Origin: PWQG01 sp040882255
Lineage (GTDB): Bacteria > Pseudomonadota > Gammaproteobacteria > Pseudomonadales > Pseudohongiellaceae
Direction: 5' to 3'
NCBI GenBank assembly: GCA_040882255.1
Contig: JBBEBP010000029.1
Span: forward strand, 1-64,000
Length of the DNA stretch: 64,000 nt
The notes beneath the pieces are model-generated. The model ran no database searches and was not told the origin of the DNA. It saw only the letters and a list, made by a program, of their open reading frames with translations. Both the position numbers and the translations under genes were made by a program. How positions within the stretch are numbered: the stretch's first letter is position 1; every line of letters starts with the position of its first letter. Of the stretch, positions 23,112 to 31,960 are shown in pieces.

Positions 23112-23659
23112 ACGAGACAATACTGCTCGACCCGACGGCGGAGAGCGCCCCGGCGCAGCGGGCGCGCCTGGCCCGGCCGGACAGCCTGGACGGCAAGGTG
23201 GTTGGCCTGCTGGACATTTCCAAGCCGCGCGGCAACGTATTCCTGGACCGCATCGAGGAACAGCTGGCGGGCATGGGGATCGAGGTCATGCGCTACGCCA
23301 AGCCGACCTTCACCCGCGTCGCGCCGACGGAACTGAAGCAGCAGATGGCTGCCGAGGTGGATCTGCTGATCGAGGGTCTGGCCGACTGAGGATCGTGCAC
23401 GTCGTGCTGTATGCATGACATCGCCGATCTGGAGTCACGTCAGATCCCGGGAGTAGGGGTTGCCTCCAGTGAATTCGTTGACGCTGCCGCCGCGCAGTCC
23501 AGGGCGCTGGGTTTCGATCCGGCCATGGTCTTTGTGCCGCATCCGATCCAGAACCGCACCGACGCCGAAATGCGCACCCTGGCCGATGAGGCCCTGGGTG
23601 AGATTCTGCGTCTGCTGCGTGCTGATCAGGAGGCGTCCGACACCCGAACAGACAACTGA
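23108..23659 (+). CDS. UGSC-family selenoprotein (in-frame TGA = selenocysteine)
   Basis: Reading through the TGA at 23387-23389 joins two ORFs in one frame into a 183-residue protein with Sec at position 94. The codons after it, GGA TCG TGC, give the motif U-G-S-C that names the family. The N-terminal half has DGKVVGLLDISKPRGNVFLD and the C-terminal half GVASSEFVDAAAAQSRALGF. Sec decoding is supported by the adjacent selA, selB and selC and by a hairpin just after the TGA. Its start overlaps the upstream thioredoxin-domain gene. The reaction is unknown; the UGSC motif suggests redox chemistry. Ordinary gene callers would split it or mark it as truncated. Confidence 0.9.
23393..23418 (+). promoter_or_regulatory. 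Candidate bacterial SECIS hairpin
   Basis: Three bases after the Sec codon, TCGTGCA (23393-23399) pairs over 7 bp (one G-U) with TGCATGA (23412-23418), leaving a 12-base apical loop. Bacterial SECIS elements lie within the ORF immediately 3' of UGA and are read by SelB. Confidence 0.55.
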
Positions 23660-23692
23660 GACAGCGGCACTCGACGGGTCAGGGGCAGGCCC

Positions 23693-25087
23693 ATGAAGGC
23701 GCCCTTGACTGTCCGCCCGCCAGCAGTAGACAAGGCCCTGGGCTGGTCGGGCATGCAGGCGCTGGTGGCCTGCCACGGCCGGTCGCTGGTGCTGGATGCG
23801 CTGCGCGCCGCCCTGCAGCGATGGCGTGACGGTGACATCAGTGATGAGCAGACACTGCTGGCCGCCGTACAGCGGGATATTGAAAGCGTCCTGACACCTT
23901 CCATCCAACCGGTTTTTAACCTGACCGGCACCGTTCTGCACACCAATCTGGGCCGCGCGCCCCTGCCGCCGGAAGCGGTCGCCGCCATGACGGCCGTGGC
24001 CACCGGCGCCAGCAATCTGGAATATGACCTGGCCAGTGGCAAGCGCGGTGACCGGGATGCCCATGTGGAGGACTGGATCTGCCGCCTGACCGGGGCCGAA
24101 GCCGCCACCGTGGTGAACAACAACGCCGCCGCCGTGCTGCTGGTACTCAATGCGCTGGCATCGCGCCGGGAAGTGATCGTCTCCCGTGGCGAACTGATCG
24201 AGATTGGCGGCTCCTTCCGCCTGCCGGATATCATGGCCCGTGCCAACTGCAGGTTGCACGAGGTCGGCACCACCAATCGCACGCATCCGCATGACTACAC
24301 CGACGCCATCAATCCGCGCACCGCGCTGTTGCTCAAGGCGCATACCAGCAACTACGCGGTGCAGGGCTTCACCCGGAGTGTCAGCGAGGCGCAACTGGCG
24401 CCCATTGCCCACAGTCATCAGCTGCCACTGGTGGTGGACCTGGGCAGCGGTTCGTTGATCGACATGCAGGCGCTGGGTCTGCCGGCCGAACCGGTGGTCA
24501 GGGAGGTACTGGCTACCGGCGCCGACGTGGTGACCTTTAGCGGTGACAAGCTGCTCGGCGGCCCGCAGGCGGGGATCATTGCAGGCCGCGCGGATCTGAT
24601 CGGCAGGATCCGCAAGAGCCCGCTGAAGCGCGCCCTGCGCTGCGACAAACTCACCCTGGCGGCGCTGGAAGCGGTGCTGCGGCTCTATGCCAACCCCGAT
24701 ACCCTGGTGCAGCGCATTCCGACGCTGCGTCTGCTGAGCCGCGGCCAGCGCGCCATCCAGCAGACCGCCGACGCGCTGCTGCCCGCCCTGGACGCCTGGG
24801 CGGGAGAGGGCTTTACGGCGGATACCTGTGAAGTACACAGCCAGATTGGTTCCGGCTCGCTGCCGCTGGACCGGCTCCCCAGCGCCGCGCTGCGCCTGCG
24901 CAGCACCCACGGCAACAGGCGCACGCGAAGCCGGCAGTTGCGCGAACTGGCTTTACGTCTGCGCCAGTTGCCACAGCCAGTGATCGGCCGTATTGCCGAC
25001 GACAGCCTGCTGCTGGATTGCCGTTGCGTGGAAGACCACCGGGCGCTGCGGGAACAATGGGCCGCGCAAGGAGAGACGCAAACGTGA
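23693..25087 (+). CDS. selA: L-seryl-tRNA(Sec) selenium transferase
   Basis: A 464-residue PLP enzyme converting Ser-tRNA(Sec) to Sec-tRNA(Sec) with selenophosphate. It shows FNLTGTVLHTNLGRAPLP, NNNAAAVLLVLNAL and the PLP-lysine region FSGDKLLGGPQAG with Lys286. The length matches E. coli SelA (463). It starts 33 bp after the selenoprotein and its stop overlaps the selB start. selD (selenophosphate synthetase) is not in the window and must be elsewhere. Confidence 0.96.
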   Translation: MKAPLTVRPPAVDKALGWSGMQALVACHGRSLVLDALRAALQRWRDGDISDEQTLLAAVQRDIESVLTPSIQPVFNLTGTVLHTNLGRAPLPPEAVAAMTAVATGASNLEYDLASGKRGDRDAHVEDWICRLTGAEAATVVNNNAAAVLLVLNALASRREVIVSRGELIEIGGSFRLPDIMARANCRLHEVGTTNRTHPHDYTDAINPRTALLLKAHTSNYAVQGFTRSVSEAQLAPIAHSHQLPLVVDLGSGSLIDMQALGLPAEPVVREVLATGADVVTFSGDKLLGGPQAGIIAGRADLIGRIRKSPLKRALRCDKLTLAALEAVLRLYANPDTLVQRIPTLRLLSRGQRAIQQTADALLPALDAWAGEGFTADTCEVHSQIGSGSLPLDRLPSAALRLRSTHGNRRTRSRQLRELALRLRQLPQPVIGRIADDSLLLDCRCVEDHRALREQWAAQGETQT

Positions 25088-26985
25088 TCATTGCCACCGC
25101 CGGGCATGTCGATCACGGCAAGACCACGCTGATCCGGGCGCTGACCGGCACGGATACGGACCGGCTGGCCGAAGAGCAACGGCGTGGCCTGACCATCGAT
25201 CTCGGTTTCGCCTGGTGGCATGACCCGCAGGCCGGGGCCATCGGTTTTGTGGATGTGCCGGGGCATGCGCGTTTCATCCGCACCATGCTGGCCGGTATCG
25301 CCGGGGTGGATGCCGCCCTGCTGGTGATCGCCGCCGATGAAGGTCCCATGCCGCAGACCCGTGAACACCTGGCGCTGCTGGATCTGCTGGGGGTGAGCCG
25401 ATGCATCGTGGTGATGACCGCGATGGACCGCGCCAGTGATGAACAAAAAACAGTCTGTCACGCGGCCATCGATGAATTGCTGCAGGGCAGCCGTCTGGCC
25501 GGCAGTCCAGTCATCAAGGTCGCGGCGCCGGTCGGCGCAGGCATGGCTGACCTGCAGGCGGCGATTCGCGGTCTGGCGGCCGGCATTGCGCCACGCCGCA
25601 CCCACGGCTATCCGCGTTTCCTGATTGACCGGCGCTTCACCGTCCAGGGCGCCGGCTGTGTGGTCACTGGTACCTTGCTCAACGGCCGGTTGGCTCTGGA
25701 CGAACAGTCCGCAGATGAACTGTGTATCACCCCGCAGGGCAGGCCGGTACGTCTGCGTGCCATGCAGGTGGATGGCCAGCCGGTCAATGAACTGCAGGCC
25801 GGGCAACGCGCGGCGCTGAACCTGGCCGGTGATCTGGACAGTGAACACCCCGGACGGGGTGACTGGCTGCTGGCAAAAGCGGTTTGCCAGACCAGTACAC
25901 GCCTGGATATTCATCTGCGTCTGCTGCCCGGTGCCGAAACACATCGCGGCACCCTGCAGATACTGGCCGGCGCCAGCACCAGCAGTGGTCGTCTGGTCTG
26001 GCTGGACGAGGCCGCCGGACTGGCGCAGGTGCTGCCGGACAGGCCGGTGCATGCCATGGCCGGCGATGTCATCATCGTGCGCGAACCGGCCGCCAACCGG
26101 ACGCTCGGTGGCGGACCGGTGCTGGATCCCATGGGCCGGCAGCGCGGACGTAGCAGGCCGGAAGCGCTGGCCCGCCTGGCAGCCCTGAGCGAAGTGCACT
26201 CGGCGTCCGTGGCCCTGCCGATTGAGTTGACGCATCAATATGAACTGAACCTGCCGGCTTTCGCGCGGCGCTGGAACCTGCGCCCGGATGAGCTGGATGC
26301 ACTGATGGTGCAGTCCGGTCTGATCCGGCTGAGTGATCAGGGGGTAAGTGCTGCCCGCCTGGCCGAGGTCGAAGCCCGTCTGCTGGAAGCGGTGCAGCAG
26401 GCCCATGCTGTGCAGCCGGAGCAACAGGGTGTGCATCAGCAGCAACTGCTACGCAGCGCCGCGACCGGTCTGTCCATGGACACCGGGCTGTTGCTGCTCA
26501 AGCGCCTGGTGGCCGACGGTCACCTGCAGCGCCATGGCTCGATCATGGCCGTGCCCGGGCATCAACCGGTGCTGCCAGCGGAAGACCGGGCGCTCTGGCA
26601 GCGGGTGCGTGATGAGCTGGCCAGTGCCGGTCTGCGTCCGCCGATTGTTGGTGAGCTGGCGCAGCGCCTGGGTCTGGAGCGCGAGGCCATGCTGGCATTC
26701 ATGCAGCGGATGCAGCAATGGGGCCATGTGCTGGCTGTCGCACCCAACCGGTTCTATCTGCCCGAGCGCCTGGATGACCTGGCTGCCGTCGCCCGGGAGC
26801 TGTGCCGGGAAAGCCCGGATGGCAGTTTTTCCGCAGCCGAGTACCGGGATCGCTCCGGCATCGGCCGCAACCTGACCATCCGGGTACTCGAATACCTGGA
26901 CCGCGCCGGTGTCACCTGCTACCGCCGGCAACGCCGTTTCATGCAGCCGGGCTGGCAACGGGAACCGGGAGAGGAAATCGGGTAA
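25084..26985 (+). CDS. selB: Selenocysteine-specific elongation factor SelB
   Basis: A 633-residue translation factor delivering Sec-tRNA(Sec). It begins at GTG 25084, overlapping the selA stop by 3 bases, which places the G1 loop (AGHVDHGKTTLIRALTG) at the N-terminus; in-frame starts further upstream lie inside selA. G3 is DVPGHARFIRTM. EF-Tu-like domains II and III follow, then winged-helix repeats in the C-terminal third that bind the SECIS hairpin. Length is close to E. coli SelB (614). Confidence 0.96.
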   Translation: MIIATAGHVDHGKTTLIRALTGTDTDRLAEEQRRGLTIDLGFAWWHDPQAGAIGFVDVPGHARFIRTMLAGIAGVDAALLVIAADEGPMPQTREHLALLDLLGVSRCIVVMTAMDRASDEQKTVCHAAIDELLQGSRLAGSPVIKVAAPVGAGMADLQAAIRGLAAGIAPRRTHGYPRFLIDRRFTVQGAGCVVTGTLLNGRLALDEQSADELCITPQGRPVRLRAMQVDGQPVNELQAGQRAALNLAGDLDSEHPGRGDWLLAKAVCQTSTRLDIHLRLLPGAETHRGTLQILAGASTSSGRLVWLDEAAGLAQVLPDRPVHAMAGDVIIVREPAANRTLGGGPVLDPMGRQRGRSRPEALARLAALSEVHSASVALPIELTHQYELNLPAFARRWNLRPDELDALMVQSGLIRLSDQGVSAARLAEVEARLLEAVQQAHAVQPEQQGVHQQQLLRSAATGLSMDTGLLLLKRLVADGHLQRHGSIMAVPGHQPVLPAEDRALWQRVRDELASAGLRPPIVGELAQRLGLEREAMLAFMQRMQQWGHVLAVAPNRFYLPERLDDLAAVARELCRESPDGSFSAAEYRDRSGIGRNLTIRVLEYLDRAGVTCYRRQRRFMQPGWQREPGEEIG

Positions 26986-26997
26986 GCTGCCGGGCAG

Positions 26998-27092
26998 GGA
27001 AGGACATCGTCCCCGGTGGGGCGCCCGGACTTCAACTCCGGAGAGATGCGCAGCGCGCGTCTGGTGGGTTCGACTCCCATGTCCTTCCGCCA
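26998..27092 (+). tRNA. selC: tRNA-Sec (anticodon TCA)
   Basis: A 95-nt tRNA with the 8-bp acceptor arm GGAAGGAC/GTCCTTCC that marks tRNA-Sec, an anticodon loop CTTCAAC with TCA, a long extra arm (around ATGCGCAGCGCGCGT), the T-loop GGTTCGACTCC and an encoded GCCA end. It lies 12 bases after selB, completing selA-selB-selC. Confidence 0.96.
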
Positions 27093-27156
27093 TTCGGTAT
27101 TATTGGAGCTGCCCTTATAATGCCGAGCCGTGTCTCCGGCTCTATGGAATTCAAAC

Positions 27157-28038
27157 ATGCTCGAGAATGTGCGCACCATGGTGACCGGTTTCATCGCCTC
27201 CAACTCGATGTGGAGTCTCCTGTTCAGTACGCTGGTACTGATCATTATTGTCCTGATTCTGCGCGCACTCGCATCCCGCTTTATTATCCGGCATGTGGAA
27301 TCCGTCGAGTTGCGCCGCCGTTGGCTCGTGCAATCACGCAACGGTCTGGTCCTGCTGCTGTTGCTCGGTCTGGTACTGGTCTGGGGTGAAGAATTACGCA
27401 CCGTGGCGCTGTCCATTGTGGCCATCGCGGTGGCTTTCGTGGTCGCCACCAAGGAACTGATTCTGTGTATGACCGGCTCCATCCTGAAGACGGCGTCCGG
27501 CTCGTTCAAGGTCGGCGACAGGATCCAGGTCAGGGACTTTCGTGGTGATGTCATTGATCAGAATCTGCTGGCGACCACCATTCTCGAAGTCGGGCCCGGA
27601 AGGATCACCCACCAGCGTACCGGGCGCATGACTGTCATTCCCAATGCCCTGTTCATGTCCGAGCCCGTTATCAACGAAAGCTTCACGCACGATTACGTGC
27701 TGCATGTGTTCACCATTCCCTTCAACCGTGAAGATGACTGGCAGGCCGCCCAGCAGGCGTTGCTGGAATCGGCCAATCGACACTGTCAGCCCTACCTGCA
27801 GGAAGTACGCATCTACATGAGTCAGGTCAGTATCGAGCGCGGGCTGGATGTGCCGTCAGTGGATCCCCGCGTCACCATCCAGGTGCCGGTGGCCGGCGAA
27901 ATTCACCTCATCGTGCGCGTGCCGGCCAAGCTCGGGCAACGCGGCTACATCGAGCAGGCGATTCTGAACGACGTGTTTATTGATCGTGACTACTCGAAAA
28001 AGAAAGATACCGAACGCTCCGACAAGCCGGATTCCTGA
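27157..28038 (+). CDS. Small MscS-family mechanosensitive channel
   Basis: A 293-residue channel with three hydrophobic segments (residues ~18-37, ~62-77, ~80-100), then the MscS beta-domain (GSFKVGDRIQVRDFRGDVID and MTVIPNALFMSEPVIN). It opens on membrane tension to release solutes in hypo-osmotic shock. ATG 27157 is preferred; an in-frame GTG at 27130 would add nine residues. It follows selC by 64 bp. Confidence 0.87.
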   Translation: MLENVRTMVTGFIASNSMWSLLFSTLVLIIIVLILRALASRFIIRHVESVELRRRWLVQSRNGLVLLLLLGLVLVWGEELRTVALSIVAIAVAFVVATKELILCMTGSILKTASGSFKVGDRIQVRDFRGDVIDQNLLATTILEVGPGRITHQRTGRMTVIPNALFMSEPVINESFTHDYVLHVFTIPFNREDDWQAAQQALLESANRHCQPYLQEVRIYMSQVSIERGLDVPSVDPRVTIQVPVAGEIHLIVRVPAKLGQRGYIEQAILNDVFIDRDYSKKKDTERSDKPDS

Positions 28039-28050
28039 CAACCCGGGGCA

Positions 28051-28917
28051 TCATTCGATGTTCTGTACCTGCTCCCTCATCTGCTCGATCAGCACTTTCA
28101 GCTCGACCGCCTGCCGCGTGGTTTCGGCCACGACGGACTTGGAGGACAGGGTGTTGGCCTCGCGGTTGAGCTCCTGCATCAGAAAATCCAGCCGCCGGCC
28201 AATCGGCTCGGATAGCGTGAGCACACGCCTTACCTCCGTGATGTGAGCGTCGAGGCGGTCGAGCTCCTCGTCAACGTCGCTCTTCTGCGCCAGCAGCGCA
28301 ATCTCTTGCTCCAGCCGCGCCGGGTCCAGCTCCTCGCGAAGTTCTCCCAGCCGTTCGACCAACAGGGTTTTCTGCCGGGCCAGGATGTCAGGTAACTGTT
28401 CACGCACGGCCACGACAATACCGCTGATGGCGTCCAGCCGCTTTTCGATGGCCGTGGCCAGTTCCCCTCCTTCCCGCTGCCGCGCCTCGACGAACGCCTC
28501 CAGCGTAGTGTGGAACTGCTTCAGGGCGTGGCTGGCGATGTCGTCCACGTCGGGTTCGGGCTCCTGCAGTACGCCCGGCCACTTCAGCAGGTCACTGACG
28601 GACAGTGATGCGGCTTCCGGGTGCACCTTGCGGATCTGCTGATCCAGCGTCCGCAGCGCCTCCAGCATCTCCTCATTGAGACTGGCGCCGCGCTCGCCCT
28701 GACCCGCCGGCTGGAAGCGCAGCTGGCAGTCGACCTTGCCGCGGCTGATCCGTTGCCGCAGCAGCTCCCGCACTTTCGGTTCCAGTGGCCGCAGCATCTC
28801 CGGTACGCGGATGCCGGCCTCCAGGTAGCGGTGATTCAGGGCGCGGATCTCCCAGCTCAGCGTGCCCCAGGGGTGTTCCTGCTGCTGGCGGGCGAAGGCG
28901 GTCATACTGGCAACCAT
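28051..28917 (-). CDS. yicC: YicC-family endoribonuclease
   Basis: A 288-residue YicC/YloC protein: MVASMTAFARQQ start, WEIRALNHRYLE, and the C-terminal DUF1732 region (DFLMQELNREANTLSSKS, ending VQNIE). E. coli YicC is an endoribonuclease that affects small-RNA levels. It is divergent from rph, as in many gammaproteobacteria, across a 188-bp gap. Confidence 0.94.
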   Translation of the reverse strand: MVASMTAFARQQQEHPWGTLSWEIRALNHRYLEAGIRVPEMLRPLEPKVRELLRQRISRGKVDCQLRFQPAGQGERGASLNEEMLEALRTLDQQIRKVHPEAASLSVSDLLKWPGVLQEPEPDVDDIASHALKQFHTTLEAFVEARQREGGELATAIEKRLDAISGIVVAVREQLPDILARQKTLLVERLGELREELDPARLEQEIALLAQKSDVDEELDRLDAHITEVRRVLTLSEPIGRRLDFLMQELNREANTLSSKSVVAETTRQAVELKVLIEQMREQVQNIE

Positions 28918-29105
28918 CGTGTACCTCTGTGTCTGTCTTGTGGGGGAATGGGCGGTAGCCAGAGAGTCTAACGCAATCGATACGCGGATGGCTCGCTATC
29001 GGGCGCCGATTTCGGGATAATTACCGCTGCACCAACGCGGGTCGCAGCCGGAGACGTACAGTATGCCGGCAAGGCCCGCCCATCCACCGGATTCCAAGAG
29101 GTTTC

Positions 29106-29837
29106 ATGAGCGAACAACAACGTCCCAGCCAGCGACAGCCCGATCAACTGCGCGATATCCGTCTCACGCGTCACTACACCAAGCACGCCGAAGGCTCCGT
29201 GCTGGTGGAGTTCGGCGACACGAAAGTCATCTGCACCGCCAGCGTCGAGGAGAATGTGCCCCGCTTCCTGAAAGGCAGCGGCCAGGGGTGGGTTACTGCT
29301 GAATACGGCATGCTGCCGCGTTCCACCGGTTCGCGCATGGACCGCGAGGCCGCCCGCGGCAAACAGGGCGGACGCACGGTGGAGATACAGCGCCTGATCG
29401 GCCGCTCCCTGCGCGCCGCAGTCGCCATGGAGAAGCTGGGTGAAAACACCATCCGCATCGACTGTGATGTCATCCAGGCGGACGGTGGTACCCGGACGGC
29501 CTCCATCACTGGCGGCTGTGTCGCGCTGGTTGACGCCGTCAACAGTCTGCTGAAGCGTGGTCTGATCAAGGAAGACCCGATCCAGCAACTGATCGGTTCG
29601 GTGTCTGTGGGCATCTACAATGGCGTGCCGGTACTGGATCTGGATTACGCCGAGGATTCCACGGCGGACACGGACATGAACGTGGTGATGACCGAGCAGG
29701 GCCGTTTCATCGAGTTGCAGGGCACCGCCGAGGAAGGCGATTTTGACTTTGCCGAGTTGGAGCAGATGGCCACGCTGGCGCGCAAGGGCATCGGCGAACT
29801 GGTGGCCATGCAGAAAAAGGTGCTCGGTATCGATTGA
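29106..29837 (+). CDS. rph: Ribonuclease PH
   Basis: A 243-residue phosphorolytic 3'-5' exoribonuclease trimming tRNA 3' ends. It shows RHYTKHAEGSVLVEFGDTKV, EYGMLPRSTGSR and GGRTVEIQRLIGRSLRAAV, covering the phosphate site. The C-terminus (LARKGIGELVAMQKKVL) is intact, unlike the frameshifted K-12 gene. pyrE follows 39 bp downstream. Confidence 0.96.
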   Translation: MSEQQRPSQRQPDQLRDIRLTRHYTKHAEGSVLVEFGDTKVICTASVEENVPRFLKGSGQGWVTAEYGMLPRSTGSRMDREAARGKQGGRTVEIQRLIGRSLRAAVAMEKLGENTIRIDCDVIQADGGTRTASITGGCVALVDAVNSLLKRGLIKEDPIQQLIGSVSVGIYNGVPVLDLDYAEDSTADTDMNVVMTEQGRFIELQGTAEEGDFDFAELEQMATLARKGIGELVAMQKKVLGID

Positions 29838-29876
29838 GACCTGTGACCAGGAACTGAACGAGGCAGGAGGCATCGT

Positions 29877-30536
29877 ATGACACTTGAAGTCTATCAGCAG
29901 CGGTTCATCGAGTTTGCCATCCGGCATGACATTCTCTGTTTTGGCGAGTTCACGCTGAAGTCCGGCCGCAAGAGCCCGTACTTCTTCAATGCCGGTCTGT
30001 TCAATACCGGCAAGTCGCTGGGCTTCCTGGGCAGCAGCTACGCCGCCGCCATCCGCGACCGCGCGCCGGGCTTCGATCTGCTGTTCGGCCCGGCCTACAA
30101 GGGTATTCCGCTGGTGTCGGTGACTTCGGCGGCACTGGCGCTGGAATTTGGCGTGGACAAGCCCTGGGCCTTCAACCGCAAGGAGGCCAAGGTTCATGGC
30201 GAGGGCGGAGTGGTGGTCGGTTCACCGCTGCAAGGCGATGTACTGATCGTGGATGACGTGATCACGGCAGGAACGGCCGTTCGCGAGGTCATGACGCTAC
30301 TGGATCAGCATGGTGCCAGAGCGGCCGGCATCCTGGTGGCGCTGGACCGGCAGGAAAAGGGTCGGGGGGAGCTGTCCGCCATCCAGGAGATCGAGCGCGA
30401 ATACGGCATTCCCGTCATCAGCCTGGTCAATCTGCAACAGATCATCGACTACCTGGAGGCCGAGGACAGCCCGCTGCTCAATGATCATCTGGATGCGATC
30501 CGGTCCTATCGGGACGAGTATGGCGTGGCAAACTGA
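29877..30536 (+). CDS. pyrE: Orotate phosphoribosyltransferase
   Basis: A 219-residue enzyme of UMP synthesis that joins orotate and PRPP. It has the PRPP-binding motif VLIVDDVITAGTAVRE and the flexible-loop KEAKVHGEGG. AGGAGG precedes the ATG. It converges with the PepSY gene, overlapping it by 31 bp at the 3' ends. Confidence 0.96.
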   Translation: MTLEVYQQRFIEFAIRHDILCFGEFTLKSGRKSPYFFNAGLFNTGKSLGFLGSSYAAAIRDRAPGFDLLFGPAYKGIPLVSVTSAALALEFGVDKPWAFNRKEAKVHGEGGVVVGSPLQGDVLIVDDVITAGTAVREVMTLLDQHGARAAGILVALDRQEKGRGELSAIQEIEREYGIPVISLVNLQQIIDYLEAEDSPLLNDHLDAIRSYRDEYGVAN

Positions 30537-31954
30537 CGTTGCCGGGATGCCAGATACAGGAACGCGATGCCGGTCAGCAACAGGCTCGTATTGACTGCCA
30601 GGGCGGCGCTGTTGCTCAGTGAATCGCGGCCGAACAGCGCCAGATGCCCTGCCACCACGGCAAAAACCAGGCCGGCGGTACAGCGCTGCAGAACCAGCCG
30701 GGTTCTCCAGTCATTGTCCAGCCACTGGGCCAGCCCCATGCTGAACACCAGGGTTCCCCAGAAGTAGACGGCGGTGGCGGCCCCGGATGTCAGCACGGCA
30801 AGCAGTGCCGTCAGGGCCAGTGCCGGTGGTGTGCCCCAGACCAGTCCGGTCCACAGGTTGTTGAGGTAGTCCCGGCGCTTGCGCCGGGCCAGCCAGATGT
30901 TGATGCCGCTGACCGAGACCACGGTCAGTGCCAGTCCGAACACGCCATACAGGATCAGCATCGTATACCCGCCGAAGTGTCCGAAATGGATGCGGTAGGT
31001 AGAGAAAATGGCCTGCTGCCCGCCGGGCCCGTCCGTGTAGCCGGCCTTGCCCAGGTACTCGCCCTGCTGGTCGAATCGGTACTGCTCCCCGTAGATCAGC
31101 CGGTCGTGGTGACGGCCGCCGATGATCATGTATTGCCCGGGTGTGTTGATATCCTCGATAGTGATGTAGAACGGTTCGGCTTCCGGCGCGACTTCGTTCA
31201 TGCGCTCCAGCGCGCCCTGCACATTCATCGGCGCGACTTCCTGTTGCAGCACCGGTGCCGGACTGTGAATGGCGCCTGTGGCGGCATCGCGGTCGCCATC
31301 GAAGAAGGCGGCGGCGATGATCGTGTTCATCAGGGCAGCCAGTCCGAAGTAGGCCCCGGTGATGCCGATCATCAGGTGGAACGGGGCGCCCCAGACACTC
31401 AGGCGATTGTGGATGTCCACCTGCTCCAACCGCCGGGATCCGCCAAGGCGCAGGTTGAAAGCATCCCGGAATATCCTGGGGTGGGCCAGAAAGCCGGAAA
31501 GGAGCAGCGCACAGAGAAGCGCACCGAAGGCACTGACCACGACCATTCCGAATGTGGACGGCAGGTGCAGATACAGGTGCAGGTTGCCCAGCATGTCGGT
31601 CCAGGGGTGGGCAACCGGCTCACCGCGCCGGCCGTCCGGTTGCAGAAACCAGGTGCCGATGGAGGAGGCCACATAAGCGTGTGGCGACTCCTCCGTGGGC
31701 AACATGATCAGCATGTCGCCACTGACCTGCTGCGGCTGGGACAGCACATTGCGGTAGGCATGGCCGACCAGCGTGGGAGCCAGTTGCCGGTATTCCGGCA
31801 CGTTCGGCTGCTCCCAGCGCTCCAGATACTGGTAGTACACCACCAGCGTACCGGACAGGCAGATCAGGTACATCAGCGCACCGGTCAGCAGGCCCAGCCA
31901 GGAGTGACCGGACAGTGCATTGCGCACCAGGGACGGGGGCAGCAGATTCTTCAT
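30506..31954 (-). CDS. PepSY-TM membrane protein, iron-uptake type (copy 1)
   Basis: A 482-residue polytopic protein of the PepSY-associated TM family (PiuB-like): SGHSWLGLLTGALMYLICLSG at the N-terminus, the first periplasmic domain, HNRLSVWGAPFHLMIGITGAYF in the middle and four or five helices towards the C-terminus. Relatives accompany TonB-dependent siderophore receptors and may reduce or release iron. It lies 6 bp after a DUF3325/DUF3649-like gene and is last in an argB-slmA run. No Fur box is visible locally. A paralogue is at 44136-45572. Confidence 0.82.
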   Translation of the reverse strand: MKNLLPPSLVRNALSGHSWLGLLTGALMYLICLSGTLVVYYQYLERWEQPNVPEYRQLAPTLVGHAYRNVLSQPQQVSGDMLIMLPTEESPHAYVASSIGTWFLQPDGRRGEPVAHPWTDMLGNLHLYLHLPSTFGMVVVSAFGALLCALLLSGFLAHPRIFRDAFNLRLGGSRRLEQVDIHNRLSVWGAPFHLMIGITGAYFGLAALMNTIIAAAFFDGDRDAATGAIHSPAPVLQQEVAPMNVQGALERMNEVAPEAEPFYITIEDINTPGQYMIIGGRHHDRLIYGEQYRFDQQGEYLGKAGYTDGPGGQQAIFSTYRIHFGHFGGYTMLILYGVFGLALTVVSVSGINIWLARRKRRDYLNNLWTGLVWGTPPALALTALLAVLTSGAATAVYFWGTLVFSMGLAQWLDNDWRTRLVLQRCTAGLVFAVVAGHLALFGRDSLSNSAALAVNTSLLLTGIAFLYLASRQRQFATPYSSR

Positions 31955-31960
31955 GAGTTC

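Noticed and set aside
23411..23659. A separate small gene starting near 23414
   Set aside because: It lacks its own Shine-Dalgarno, is in frame with the preceding ORF, and contains the C-terminal half of a UGSC protein; read-through at TGA explains both pieces.
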